A DNA stretch of 64,000 bases. Origin: CAWDXG01 sp963822115. GTDB lineage: Bacteria > Myxococcota_A > Polyangia > Polyangiales > Polyangiaceae. The notes under the pieces were generated by a model that was not told where the DNA came from, searched no databases, and saw only the letters and a program-made list of their open reading frames with translations. The translations under genes and the position numbers were made by a program. How positions within the stretch are numbered: the stretch's first letter is position 1; every line of letters begins with the position of its first letter. Of this stretch, positions 49,361 to 57,834 are shown piece after piece. Location: contig CAWGGM010000008.1 of the NCBI GenBank assembly GCA_963822115.1, positions 744,001 through 808,000 of the forward strand. The letters run 5' to 3'.

Positions 49361-50983
49361 ATGGCGCGCAAGCAGAACGGCGGAGGCAAGGAGTGGAGCT
49401 GCGGGGTCATTTCCCTGCCCAGGTATGTGACCGGCGAAGGCGAGCCCTACCGGCCGGAGCTGATGGTGTGGATCGGTGCCGGGGGCGAGCTCCTGGGCTT
49501 CGGGATGAGGCCGCCGGGCGAGTCCATCGACGCGTTCATCGAGAGCTTCCATCAGGTGACGCGCTCGCCCATGGTCGGCGCGCCGCACGTGCCGGCCCGC
49601 GTGCGCGTCGAATCGCCGGAGCTCGCCGCGGCGCTCGGGACGGCGCTCGCCAGCGCGACGCGCGTGGTCTGCGCGCCGACGCCGGAGCTCGAGTACGTGG
49701 CCGGGACCCTGCGCGACTATATGGACGAGCACGCGCACGAGGATCCCGATTCCGCGCCGTCGTACCTCGATGCCGGCGTCGGCGAAGCGCAGGTGGCCGC
49801 GTTCTTCGACGCCGCAGCGGGGCTGTTCCGCGCGGCGCCCTGGAAGTCGATCCCGGGCGACACGCATCCACTGTCGCTGACGATCGAACAGCTCGACGTG
49901 CACGACTATGCGCTCTCGGTCATCGGTCAGATGGGCGAGAGCTTCGGCCTCGTGCTGCTGTCGACGATCGAGGGCTACGAGGAATATCTCGACGCTGCCG
50001 CAGCCGTCGAGGAAGGCGCAGCTCCGGAGCTGCCGCCGCACTTCTTCATCGCCTACGAGCGCGGGGCGGAGCTGGACCCGGCGTTGCGCAAGGAAATCGC
50101 CGCGCACGGCTGGCCGGTAGCCGGGCCGCGCGCGTACCCGTGGTGCGTCGCCGTGGACGACGATATGGTCGGATGCCCACCGGACACCGAGGAGCTGACC
50201 CTCGCCGAGGCGACCCTGCGCGCCCTGACGGAAGCGATGAAGGACAAGCGGGCGGTGAAGCGCGCCTGCAGCGGCGGTGAACCCTTCGAGCACAGCTGTA
50301 CCGTGACGACGCACGCCGGACCGCTGAGCGTCGTTCTGCGGCTGCCCTATTCCCGTCCGGAGACCCCGGATTTGCTCGGTCGCCTCGCGTCGCTGGCCTG
50401 CGACGGCGAGGACACCGCCGAGCGTCACCGGCTGGAAGACGAGCTGTTCGCGCGTTTCGCGCGTTCGCCGGAAGCGTCGGCTATCGAGCTGCCCGGGCTC
50501 CTGGGCTTCCTCACCGATCTGGCTGCCGACTACCACGGCGAGACGCTGGCGACCCTGTCGCCGGACCAGCTCGAGGATACGCTCTTCCAGCTGGTGCCCC
50601 GGAAGGTGAGCATCGGCGCGGAGCTCGCGCGCCCGATGCTGGACGAGCTGCGGGCGCTCTTCGCGTTCATGCACCGCGAGCTCGACAGCAAGAGGGCGGG
50701 GCGGCTGCTGGACATGCTCGACGAGAGCGCCGTCGAGCGGCTGGAAGAGGCCCTCGACGATCCCGACAACTTCGGCATGGCCAAGTCGGCGTTCATGCAA
50801 GGCAAGGCCGAGGGCTTCGACATGGAGTCCGAACAGGGCATCGACGCCTGGTTCTCCGAGCTGCGGAAGCGGTCGCTGCTCGCCGCGGCGTCGCCCTCCA
50901 GCTCCAGAGCGCGCACCCCGGCAGCGCGCAAGAAGAGAGCCAAGCGGAAGTCCGCCCGCAAGGCGCGGCGGAAGAGCCGGTAG
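49361..50983 (+). CDS. DUF6930-like hypothetical protein
   Basis: A 540-residue protein without signal peptide or membrane segment. The N-terminal region (SLPRYVTGEGEPYRPELMVWIGAGGELLGF) and the middle segment with HDYALSVIGQMGESFGLVLLSTIEGYEEYL and YPWCVAVDDDMVGCPPDTEEL resemble DUF6930/DUF7309-type proteins often seen beside SEC-C motif proteins. The C-terminal half is helical, and the last 25 residues are strongly basic (KKRAKRKSARKARRKSR), suggesting nucleic-acid binding. The ATG at 49361 is preferred; the frame extends upstream into repeat debris. Function unknown. Confidence 0.75.
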   Translation: MARKQNGGGKEWSCGVISLPRYVTGEGEPYRPELMVWIGAGGELLGFGMRPPGESIDAFIESFHQVTRSPMVGAPHVPARVRVESPELAAALGTALASATRVVCAPTPELEYVAGTLRDYMDEHAHEDPDSAPSYLDAGVGEAQVAAFFDAAAGLFRAAPWKSIPGDTHPLSLTIEQLDVHDYALSVIGQMGESFGLVLLSTIEGYEEYLDAAAAVEEGAAPELPPHFFIAYERGAELDPALRKEIAAHGWPVAGPRAYPWCVAVDDDMVGCPPDTEELTLAEATLRALTEAMKDKRAVKRACSGGEPFEHSCTVTTHAGPLSVVLRLPYSRPETPDLLGRLASLACDGEDTAERHRLEDELFARFARSPEASAIELPGLLGFLTDLAADYHGETLATLSPDQLEDTLFQLVPRKVSIGAELARPMLDELRALFAFMHRELDSKRAGRLLDMLDESAVERLEEALDDPDNFGMAKSAFMQGKAEGFDMESEQGIDAWFSELRKRSLLAAASPSSSRARTPAARKKRAKRKSARKARRKSR

Positions 50984-50995
50984 CCGGGCGCGCCC

Positions 50996-51787
50996 CTACG
51001 CCGCGCCGCGCAGATCGTGGTGGACCAGCGAACGAACGCCGTCGAGCCGCCAGCCATCACCGGACCGCTCGGCGAGACCGAGCCTGCCGTGGGGCACGGC
51101 TTTCGCCAGGTAGTTGCCCTCTTTGCGGGCGCGCTCCTGGGTATCGCTGTCCGTGTCTGCAACGACCACGAAGACCTTGCCGTCGGACTCGGGAATCCCC
51201 GTCATCGCCTTGGCCAGCGCCTCGCGGATGCGCGGCTCCACCGAGCTGCCGTCACCCAGGTCGACCGGCACGCAGTGCTGCCACGCCTGTGCGTGCCAGG
51301 ACAGCGGCGAGACGTACTCGAAGTGCGCCCGCACGTGCTCGTTCACGCGCACGCGCTCCTTCAGCGTGGTCTGCAGCTCCGTACCCAGCGCGACCAGGGC
51401 TTTCGGCAACGTCGGTTGCGAGGAATGACTTCCCTCGCCGTGGTCGAGCCCCAGCGACTCGGCGATGTGCTCGAAGTGCTTCTGTGCGTCGCGGCTCACA
51501 CCGCAGAGGACCTCCGACCAGCGCAGCGAGCTGCCCACGCGCGTATCGACGCCCACCACCGACGCGAGCGGCAGCCACGAGCTTTGCGCGTGTGCACTGG
51601 CCGCACAGCGCTCCTCCAGGGATGCGAGGATGCCGCGGACGGCGTTCGATACGTCGGCATCCCGCCAGTTGCGCGCCGCGGTGCGCAGACGAAAGCCGTC
51701 CCAGTGGATCAAACCCACCGTCGCCTCGTCGCCCGACAGGAAACTGTCGACGACCTTCAGGAACTGGAACTCAACTCTCGAGAGCAC
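50996..51787 (-). CDS. Hypothetical protein
   Basis: A 263-residue soluble protein, no signal peptide. Starts MLSRVEFQFLKVVDSFLSGD. A central motif HFEYVSPLSWHAQAWQHCVPVDLGDGSSVE and a later KVFVVVADTDSDTQERARKEGNYLAKAVPHG look conserved, but I recognise no family. It converges on the DUF6930-like gene with 12 bases between stops. It starts 35 bases or so from the decayed toxin locus at 51822. Confidence 0.6.
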   Translation of the reverse strand: MLSRVEFQFLKVVDSFLSGDEATVGLIHWDGFRLRTAARNWRDADVSNAVRGILASLEERCAASAHAQSSWLPLASVVGVDTRVGSSLRWSEVLCGVSRDAQKHFEHIAESLGLDHGEGSHSSQPTLPKALVALGTELQTTLKERVRVNEHVRAHFEYVSPLSWHAQAWQHCVPVDLGDGSSVEPRIREALAKAMTGIPESDGKVFVVVADTDSDTQERARKEGNYLAKAVPHGRLGLAERSGDGWRLDGVRSLVHHDLRGAA

Positions 51788-51821
51788 GTTGCACCTTTTC
51801 TAGCACGCGCCTCCGGTCACC

Positions 51822-52097
51822 TCACCCCGCCGCCACAGCCTGCACCCGCGCGCCCCCCGCCTGTGGCTGCGCCACCTCCGCCGGGGCGTGCCCCGACTCG
51901 ATCGCGACCGACTTGCGGTACTCGATGGCCTCGGCGTGGCGGGTCAGTCGGAACTCGCCGTGGTGCTGGCGGACGATGTGCTCGATCTCTTCGAGGCTGG
52001 CGCGCCGCGGATGCATGTAGGCGAGGACATGCAGCGTCGCCGCCTCCTCGAGCTCGGCCTCCGCTTCGGGCTCGATCACGAGCCGACGTGTCGTCAT
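51822..52097 (-). pseudogene. Internally deleted ParE-type toxin, chimeric 3' end
   Basis: From ATG 52097 it encodes TTRRLVIEPEAEAELEEAA, as in the intact toxin at 40317-40628. It then jumps directly to LHVLAYMHPRR, the toxin's last strand, losing about 60 residues in frame. The reading frame continues into unrelated sequence (SLEEIEHIVRQHHGEFRLTR), so a 91-residue chimera could be made. It overlaps the antitoxin remnant's stop as ATGA, preserving the operon junction of the parent locus. Confidence 0.7.
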
Positions 52098-52225
52098 CGC
52101 GACGGGAGCTTGCGCTCGACACGGTCCAACACCTCGTCCGCAGGCCGGCCGCGGGCGGCGCTCCCGCGCACGCAGACGGCGCGGGGCGCGACCTCCGCCT
52201 CCCACGGCGAGCTGGGCGGCGGAGG
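52094..52225 (-). pseudogene. 3' fragment of the ParE-type antitoxin
   Basis: Encodes WEAEVAPRAVCVRGSAARGR then PADEVLDRVERKLPSR and stop, matching the last 40 residues of the antitoxin at 40625-40855. The 5' part is missing: homology ends at about 52225, precisely where the conserved leader of HNH copy 2 begins. Confidence 0.75.
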
Positions 52226-52227
52226 GG

Positions 52228-52421
52228 GATTTCCCGCTTGACAGATTTCCGGACGCGCGGCGTCACGATCGCGCGGCTCGCGCGCAGAACGTGCTGCGAC
52301 GACGCGACAACGCGCGCTGACGTCGTTTCCGCGTCGCGACGGGATTCGACGCGATCGAGAGCGCGAAAGCGCGTCAGGCGGGCTCCAGCGAGGCGCCGAA
52401 ACCGGGGTGTAGTGTGCGTGC
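52228..52421 (+). repeat. Conserved HNH-element leader, copy 2
   Basis: About 195 noncoding bases with the same order of conserved blocks as copies 1 and 3, starting at ATTTCCCGCTTGACA. The junction with antitoxin sequence on its left marks the outer limit of the element. Confidence 0.75.
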
Positions 52422-53704
52422 ATGAACGCACACCTAACCGCTTCCACCACGCACCGCTACGATCTCGCCGGGCTCTCCGACGCCACGCTGCTCGCGGGCA
52501 CGCGAAGACTGGTTGCGGTCGGAAATCAAGCGCTCGCCGCCCTGCTCGCCCACCTCGCCGAGGTCGAGGCGCGCGGCATCCACCGCGCCCGTGCCTGCCC
52601 GAGCCTCTACAGCTACTGCATCTACGAGCTGCGCATGTCGGAAGATGCGGCCTTCCGCCGCGCCAAGGCCGCGCGGCTATGCCGGAAGTTCCCGGCGCTG
52701 TACGACGCGGTGGCTCGCGGCGAGCTGCACCTGACGGGGCTGTTGCTGCTGGGGCCGCATCTGACGGACGACAACTGCAGCGAGGTACTGGCGCGCGCGA
52801 AGCACCGCACCAAGCGCGAGCTCGCAAAGCTCGTGCGCGAGCTCGATCCGCTGCCCGACGTGCCGGCGCGCGTCGAGCCGCTCGGCCCTGCGCTCATGGA
52901 GTCGCCGCGCATCCCACGTGGAGCGAGTTCGTCGCGTCGTTCAATCCGGTGCGCGAGCTTCAGCCCGGGGAGCGGCCGGCGGATTGGCTCGACAAGGAGA
53001 CAGATGTCCGCGGCGAGGACGACGACGGCGCGGGCGTGAGTGGAGACGCGGCGCCGGCGAGGCGCGACGAGCCACCCGCGCCGGCGCGGCCCCAGCGCCA
53101 CGAGGTCCAGTTCACCGCCACGCAGGAATACGTCGAGCTGCTCGAGCGAGCTCGCGATCTGCTCTCCCACGCCGTGCCGGATCGCTCCTTCGAAGCCGTG
53201 CACCTGCGCGCGCTGCGCGAGCTGGTCGAAAAACTCGAGAAGAAGAAGTACGCCGCGACGACCCGCGCCGGCGCGGGTGCGCAGCGCGAAGCCGCGCCGC
53301 CGAGCGACCCGCGCCAGCGCGGTGCCTCTGCGCCACCAGGCGAGCGCGCGGTTCCACGCCGGCGCGGCAACAACCTCCAGGCCGACGACCCGGCGGAGCC
53401 GCGCCGGCGCGGCACGCCGAGCAACGCGGGCGACCCGCGCCGGCGCGACACGATCCCCGCCGCTATCCGCCGCGCCGTCCGCCAGCGCGACGGCGCCCGT
53501 TGCAGCTACGTGGACGAGCGCGGCCAGCGCTGCCGCGAAACCACGCAGCTCGAGTTCCACCACGAACAGCCCTTCGCGCGCGGCGGCGCCACCAGCGCCG
53601 ACAACCTCACCCTGCGCTGCCGCGCGCACAACGCGCTGGCGGCCGAGGAGGATTTCGGGCGCATGTTCATGGAGGAAAAGAAGCCGGCAGCGCCGGACGG
53701 GTGA
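52422..53704 (+). pseudogene. DUF222/HNH endonuclease family, copy 2 (one frameshift)
   Basis: The most intact copy. From ATG 52422 the DUF222 region runs through DLAGLSDATLLAGTRRLVAV, ELRMSEDAAFRRAKAARLCR and DAVARGELHLTGLLLLGPHL. One missing base near 52909 (CGCGCATCCC versus CGCGCAATCCC in copy 1) changes frame. Thereafter the frame is continuous through TWSEFVASFNPVRELQPGER, a linker with four PRRR units, and the HNH core LEFHHEQPFARGGATSADNL, LRCRAHNALAAEEDFG, to TGA at 53704. Repairing one base gives about 427 residues. It is flanked on both sides by truncated toxin-antitoxin genes. Confidence 0.82.
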
Positions 53705-53734
53705 CGGGAAGCACGCAGGGTACGGCTGGGATCC

Positions 53735-53910
53735 CGTCGTCGAACACGAGACGCAGCCGATGACCCTCCAGCGCGACAACCTGTGTGACATCGTGCAGCA
53801 TGGCCTACTCCAGCGGCTGGATCGGTTCGAGCGGCTGCTGCGACCGCGCCCGCTGCCAGTCGCCGAGCAACTCGTCGCGATGCGACGAAGCCCACTCGAG
53901 CCGGTATGCA
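53735..53910 (-). pseudogene. DUF4160 tail and DUF2442 head, truncated
   Basis: One frame encodes RLEWASSHRDELLGDWQRAR then SQQPLEPIQPLE and TAG, the C-terminal end of a DUF4160 protein. Four bases later ATG 53801 opens LHDVTQVVALEGHRLRLVFDDGI, the start of DUF2442. DUF4160-DUF2442 pairs are common toxin-antitoxin-like operons. The DUF2442 gene is cut after about 23 codons, where the end of HNH copy 2 begins. The 5' part of DUF4160 is not recognisable. Confidence 0.65.
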
Positions 53911-54122
53911 CCAGTGCTAGCGCGGCTCGCGGCGATGCATCGGCGCAACGCACCCGGCCCTCGAGCTCCAGTAGCCGGCCCCGACGCCTATTTGTGGTGC
54001 GCGGAGCCAGCCCGAGCCGAACCAAACACCGCACAGACTTCCGGTTCCGCTCGAAGGCGGTGATCAGGTCCCGCGCTGTTCGTTCGCTCATCGGACATGG
54101 CCGGACGCGTGCGCCTACGACG

Positions 54123-54449
54123 CTACTCGTCCCCCAACCGATCGAACGCCTCCCCCATCGCGTCGTGCGCGATCTCGTGGATCCACGAGCCCGACGAGCT
54201 GAGGAGCTCGTCCTTGCCGACGAGCTCGAAGCAGAGGTGGGCGCGGAAGGGCTGGCCTCTGCGCTCGAGGCCGAGGGCGCCGTCGAGCAGCGAGCCGATC
54301 GAGAACAGCAGCTCTTCGCTCCGCTCCCAGGCGTCCTCCTGCGACAGGCCGGTCTGGAGCATGGCGTCGCGGACGGTGTCCGCCAGCGCTTCGAGGAAAT
54401 CCCCCTGGTAGTTGCCGAACTCCTCGTGGTCGAACCTGATCGTGGGCAT
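54123..54449 (-). CDS. Small hypothetical protein
   Basis: A 108-residue acidic soluble protein: TIRFDHEEFGNYQGDFLEALADTV, QEDAWERSEELLFSIGSLLD, then FELVGKDELLSSSGSWIHEI. No family recognised. The ATG at 54449 is the natural start before the conserved-looking region. It sits between fragment C of the nuclease-like family and the DUF4160/DUF2442 remnant. Confidence 0.5.
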   Translation of the reverse strand: MPTIRFDHEEFGNYQGDFLEALADTVRDAMLQTGLSQEDAWERSEELLFSIGSLLDGALGLERRGQPFRAHLCFELVGKDELLSSSGSWIHEIAHDAMGEAFDRLGDE

Positions 54450-54510
54450 GGGGGGAGCTTCGAGGCGCGCGTCCTGCGCGTCCAGCGCGCAGCGCGTGGC
54501 GCGTCCCGCT

Positions 54511-54592
54511 TCCTCCAGGAGACGCAGGACGATCTGTCGGGGCTGCGGCATCTGGAGGAGTCGCTGGGTTCGAAGTACGGGCTGGTGGTCCC
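54511..54592 (+). pseudogene. Endonuclease/exonuclease/phosphatase-like gene, fragment C
   Basis: About 80 bases encoding LQETQDDLSGLRHLEESLGS and KYGLVV, nearly identical to 48524-48600 of fragment B. It has no start or continuation on either side. Confidence 0.75.
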
Positions 54593-54616
54593 GTCCGTGC
54601 GGCGTTCCCGGCGGAT

Positions 54617-56428
54617 TCACGCGTTGCCGATGATTCCGGCGAGCACGCGCGCCGCAGGCGACCAGTTCCGGCGGCGAGCGAGGGCGAGCTGGTCGCGCCC
54701 CATGCTTTCGAGATCGGACCGTGCCGCGATCACGCCTTCCAGCGCGTCGCAGAGCGCCGCGTCCGTCCCGGGCTGATACCGGAACGCGCTGTCGCCGGCG
54801 AGCGCCCGCACGGTCGGCAGATCGGGAACCAGCACCGGACGGGCGAAGCTCTGCGCAAGGAGCAGCGCGCGACAGCTGGTCGGTTTCCGATAGGGGAGCA
54901 CGACGCAATCGGCGGCACACAGGTGGAGCGCGAGCCCCGGAGCCGTGCTCCAGCCGAGCGTGAAGCGCACTCGTGGGTCCTGCCGTTTGGCTTCCACGAT
55001 CGTCCGGCGGTCGTCTGCACAGCCGGGCGTGCCGACCAACAGCAGTCGCGCGTCGGCAGAGCGGAGCTCGCGGAAGGCCCGGAGAAGCGCCGCGACGTCC
55101 TTCGTGCCTCCCAGCTGGCCGGGACACACGAACACGATCGATTCGGCCTCCACCCGCAGCTTGTGCCGCGCGTGCGACACCGAGACGATCGGGCAGGCCT
55201 CGGCGTAGTTCCCGTGCGGTGCGACGTGGAGCTTGCGGGCGTCGCGGGGCGAGACGCGGCATGCGAGCTCGTCCGCCGCCGTCCGGGATTGGACCACTAC
55301 GGCGTCGGCGTGCTCGACCAACAGCGCCCGACAGCGGCGGTCCAGGTCCGCAAAACCCGAGCTCGCATCCAGCCCGGGCCCCGGCGTCCACATGAGCCGG
55401 ATCCCGCGAACGCGGCAGAGCTCGAGGCTGCGCGCTAGAAGCCACAGCTTCGTGGCTGCCGCGTCGTGCCGGTCGTCGGCGATCAGTTTCTCGGCGCGCG
55501 TCAGGTGGAGCCAGCGCGGGCGGGCTCCGCCGAGGGCAAGCCGCAAGGTAGAGGCCAGTCGGTGCGGGATCGCGTACGCGTCCACGCCCAGCTCGAAGGC
55601 CGCGGAATACGCCAGCTCGGCGTAGTCCGCAGCATGCGCGCCCGCGGTGTAGGCCACAGCCCGCCGTTCGTCGGGGTCCCGTTGCTGCAGGCGAAACCTG
55701 CCGTCGCGCACGTCCAGGCGATGGCGCGCGTGGAGGCCGCGACGCCGCAACGCGATCTCGACGGCGCGCTGTGCCGAACGCGTCTGCGCGGTGCGCTGGC
55801 GCTCGGACATCTGGCGATCGTGAACGCGGTAGTAGTACAAGGGCTCGGCCAGGCGACGAAGCCCGGAGATCTCCGCAATCCGAAGGCAGAGGTCGTAGTC
55901 GATAGCGGCCGGAAACGACGTATCGATGCCGCCCGCACGGGCAAATGTCTCCCGTCGCATCAGTCGAAAGTGGAACGACACGAAGTCGGTCAACAGGCGG
56001 CGGGGGCTGTAGGGGACAAGACTGCGCTGCCCCAGCCGGCGGATCGCGCCACACTCGTCGATCTCGAGGTGATCACTGTACACGGCGCCCAGCGCCGGAT
56101 CCGCGTCGAGCACGGCCACCGTCTTGGCCAGTCCTTCGGCATCCAAGCGGTCGTCGGCGTCGAGCCACCCGAGGTATTCGCCCCGCGCCTGCTCGTGGGC
56201 GAGCCGCAGCGCCGCGTTTCTTCCAACGTGTGGCGAGCTGAATACGCGGATGCGAGGATCCGCGGCGGCATGCTCCTGCCCGATCGCAAGCGAGCCATCA
56301 CTCGATCCGTCATCCCAGAACACGAGCTCCCACTCCTGGAACGACTGTGAGCGAACGGACTGCAATGCCTCCGCGAGATGGCCTTCCGCGTTGTAGACGG
56401 TCGTGATCAGCGAGACGCGCGGGAGCAT
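54617..56428 (-). CDS. Fused GT2-GT4 glycosyltransferase
   Basis: A 603-residue cytosolic protein with two glycosyltransferase domains. The first (about 1-230) is family 2/GT-A: VSLITTVYNAEGHLAEALQSV, DDGSSDGS, WLDADDR (the DxD-type metal site) and SFHFRLMRRETFARAGGIDTSF. The second (about 330-600) is GT4/GT-B-like: IVFVCPGQLGGTKDVAALLRAF, LLLVGTPGC, LHLCAADCVVLPYRKPTSCRALLLAQSFARPVLVPDL. Such fusions add two sugars in polysaccharide or glycoprotein assembly. It lies 42 bases downstream of, and on the same strand as, the YGYGTGG repeat gene. No other polysaccharide genes are nearby, so that repeat protein is an obvious candidate substrate, not proven. Confidence 0.88.
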   Translation of the reverse strand: MLPRVSLITTVYNAEGHLAEALQSVRSQSFQEWELVFWDDGSSDGSLAIGQEHAAADPRIRVFSSPHVGRNAALRLAHEQARGEYLGWLDADDRLDAEGLAKTVAVLDADPALGAVYSDHLEIDECGAIRRLGQRSLVPYSPRRLLTDFVSFHFRLMRRETFARAGGIDTSFPAAIDYDLCLRIAEISGLRRLAEPLYYYRVHDRQMSERQRTAQTRSAQRAVEIALRRRGLHARHRLDVRDGRFRLQQRDPDERRAVAYTAGAHAADYAELAYSAAFELGVDAYAIPHRLASTLRLALGGARPRWLHLTRAEKLIADDRHDAAATKLWLLARSLELCRVRGIRLMWTPGPGLDASSGFADLDRRCRALLVEHADAVVVQSRTAADELACRVSPRDARKLHVAPHGNYAEACPIVSVSHARHKLRVEAESIVFVCPGQLGGTKDVAALLRAFRELRSADARLLLVGTPGCADDRRTIVEAKRQDPRVRFTLGWSTAPGLALHLCAADCVVLPYRKPTSCRALLLAQSFARPVLVPDLPTVRALAGDSAFRYQPGTDAALCDALEGVIAARSDLESMGRDQLALARRRNWSPAARVLAGIIGNA

Positions 56429-56470
56429 CGGGAAAAGCGACGTGTCTGCAGGCGCGTCCTGGCGGCGGCC

Positions 56471-56854
56471 CTAGCGACAGCCGTAGCCGTAGCCACCGGT
56501 GCCGTAGCCGTAGCCACCGGTGCCATAGCCGTAGCCACCGGTGCCATAGCCGTAGCCACCGGTGCCGTAGCCGTAGCCACCAGTGCCGTAGCCGTAGCCA
56601 CCGGTGCCGTAGCCGTAGCCACCCGTGCCGTAGCCGTAGCCACCAGTGCCGTAGCCGTAGCCGTAGCCGTAGCCGTAGCCACCAGTGCCGTAGCCGCAGC
56701 CACCGCCCGCGAACCCGCGCCCCGAGCCGGCCGTCGAGCACGCCTCGAGCAAGGTGGACGCCAGCGTGAACGAAACCACCACAGTCGAGCCAACCGTCGA
56801 GGCTGCGCGCAGGAACGCGCGGCGGGTCAATCGCGAGAGTCTGGACGCGGTCAC
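56471..56854 (-). CDS. Tat-type exported YGYGTGG repeat protein
   Basis: A 127-residue protein. GTG at 56854, preceded by AAAGGG, opens TASRLSRLTRRAFLRAASTV and a hydrophobic stretch, a twin-arginine signal (RRAFLRA) ending near LLEAC. A short Gly/Ser region follows, then a tandem repeat of the heptapeptide YGYGTGG. There are nine TGG-ending units, seven of them regular, one extended by two extra YG pairs, and a final YGYGCR. The DNA repeat unit is 21 bases. The first repeat is preceded by Cys and the last ends in Cys-Arg, so the block is bracketed by cysteines. Family unknown. Tyr and Thr in every unit are possible sites for glycosylation or crosslinking. Confidence 0.7.
   Translation of the reverse strand: MTASRLSRLTRRAFLRAASTVGSTVVVSFTLASTLLEACSTAGSGRGFAGGGCGYGTGGYGYGYGYGYGTGGYGYGTGGYGYGTGGYGYGTGGYGYGTGGYGYGTGGYGYGTGGYGYGTGGYGYGCR
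56490..56700 (-). repeat. 21-base tandem repeat (YGYGTGG codons)
   Basis: About nine units of 21 bases, differing mainly at synonymous third positions (CCGGT, CCAGT, CCCGT; CCGTA or CCATA), with one internal expansion of a six-base YG unit at 56660-56680. Synonymous variation with conserved protein argues for selection on the peptide. Confidence 0.85.
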
Positions 56855-56975
56855 GGATATCCCTTTCCGCCAGGCTCCCAGAGCCTTCACAGCGCGTCAA
56901 GAGCCAGGAAGGACAACCCCATTCCCGAAGTGTACGCCGACCGCCCGAGGACCGCGTGTCGCACACGGTGCATGG

Positions 56976-57470
56976 CTCCACATCGACGCCAAGCCGCAGC
57001 CGCTCGAGTTCATCGCGGTCGCAGCGCACCTCCTCTACGGCACACGCAAGATCGAGCGGCAGTGGGAGTTCGACGCGCTGATGGACTGGGTGCTGCAGCG
57101 CGCGTGCCACGCCGAGCGCATGTACTACAAGGACATGATCGTGCTCGGTGACATGAACCTGTTCTTCGAGGACCCCGAACAGCAGCGCACCGACATCACC
57201 GCGCGCCTGAAGGCCATGAACACCAAGAACGGCCTGCACAAGGCGGGCGCCGCCGAGCTGTACCTGCCCTTCCTGGACCCGCACCCCAAGTCACCGCCCC
57301 CGCACGAGGTGTTCCGCACCAACGCGCGCCAGGACCAGACCTTCGACCAGTTCGCCTTCGTCACCCACAGCCCTCGCCTGCCGACGAGCGCCGCCAAGGC
57401 CAGCGCCGGCGCCACCCCCGACGGCTTCAACTACGGCGTCTTCAACTACCTCGACCTCTTCTCCCGACCG
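56976..57470 (+). pseudogene. Endonuclease/exonuclease/phosphatase-like gene, fragment D
   Basis: The 3' part of the family: LHIDAKPQPLEFIAVAAHLL, VLGDMNLFFEDPEQQRTDIT, NGLHKAGAAELYLPFLDPHP, then FRTNARQDQTFDQFAFVTHS and GFNYGVFNYLDLF. It supplies the C-terminal half missing from fragments A and B. It is more divergent in DNA than A and B are from each other. The 5' half is absent: homology starts at about 56976. Confidence 0.75.
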
Positions 57471-57511
57471 AGCAGGCGGCATGCTGCGGTGAAACGCAGT
57501 ACGGTCAGGGC

Positions 57512-57757
57512 ATGTCAGCGCTGAAGGCCCGCGTCGAGAATGGCCGGCTCCGACTGGACGAGCCCACCGACCTGCCAGAGGGCGAGGTCGTCGAGCTGGT
57601 GCCCGTGGACGAGATCCTGGCCCACGGGGGGGACTATCTCGACGACGAGGAACGCAAGCAGCTGCACGCAGCGATCCAGGAGAGCATCGAGCAGATGAAG
57701 GCAGGCCATCTCGTCGACGCCGACGAGGCCCTCGCCGAGTTGCGTGCCCACCGGTGA
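57512..57757 (+). CDS. Antitoxin-like protein (partner toxin truncated)
   Basis: An 81-residue protein: SALKARVENGRLRLDEPTDL PEGEVVELVPVD opening, as in many AbrB/DUF104-like and ParE-partner antitoxins (KAxVxxGRlvLdePtdLPEGtxVeL), then an acidic helical tail (LDDEERKQLHAAIQESIEQM). Its stop overlaps the GTG of a ParE-type toxin reading frame (GTGA at 57754-57757). The frame is intact. Confidence 0.8.
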   Translation: MSALKARVENGRLRLDEPTDLPEGEVVELVPVDEILAHGGDYLDDEERKQLHAAIQESIEQMKAGHLVDADEALAELRAHR

Positions 57758-57834
57758 AGCTGCGCTTCACGCCAAGGGCCCTGGCGGAGGCCAAGCGCAA
57801 GAAGTCGTGGTGGCTCGAGCAGCGCCCGCCACCC
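57754..57834 (+). pseudogene. ParE-type toxin, N-terminal fragment
   Basis: From GTG 57754: KLRFTPRALAEAKRKKSWW then LEQRPP, the usual first helix of ParE toxins of this antitoxin class. After about 25 codons homology ends and the DNA becomes the 3' end of the convergent small gene at 57834-58106. The antitoxin upstream is therefore orphaned. Confidence 0.7.

Noticed and set aside
56378..57151. Plus-strand frame with VAVATGA repeats over the YGYGTGG region
   Set aside because: It is the antisense reading of the 21-base repeat. The minus-strand frame has a ribosome site, a twin-arginine signal and synonymous variation, while this frame runs into an unrelated gene fragment.
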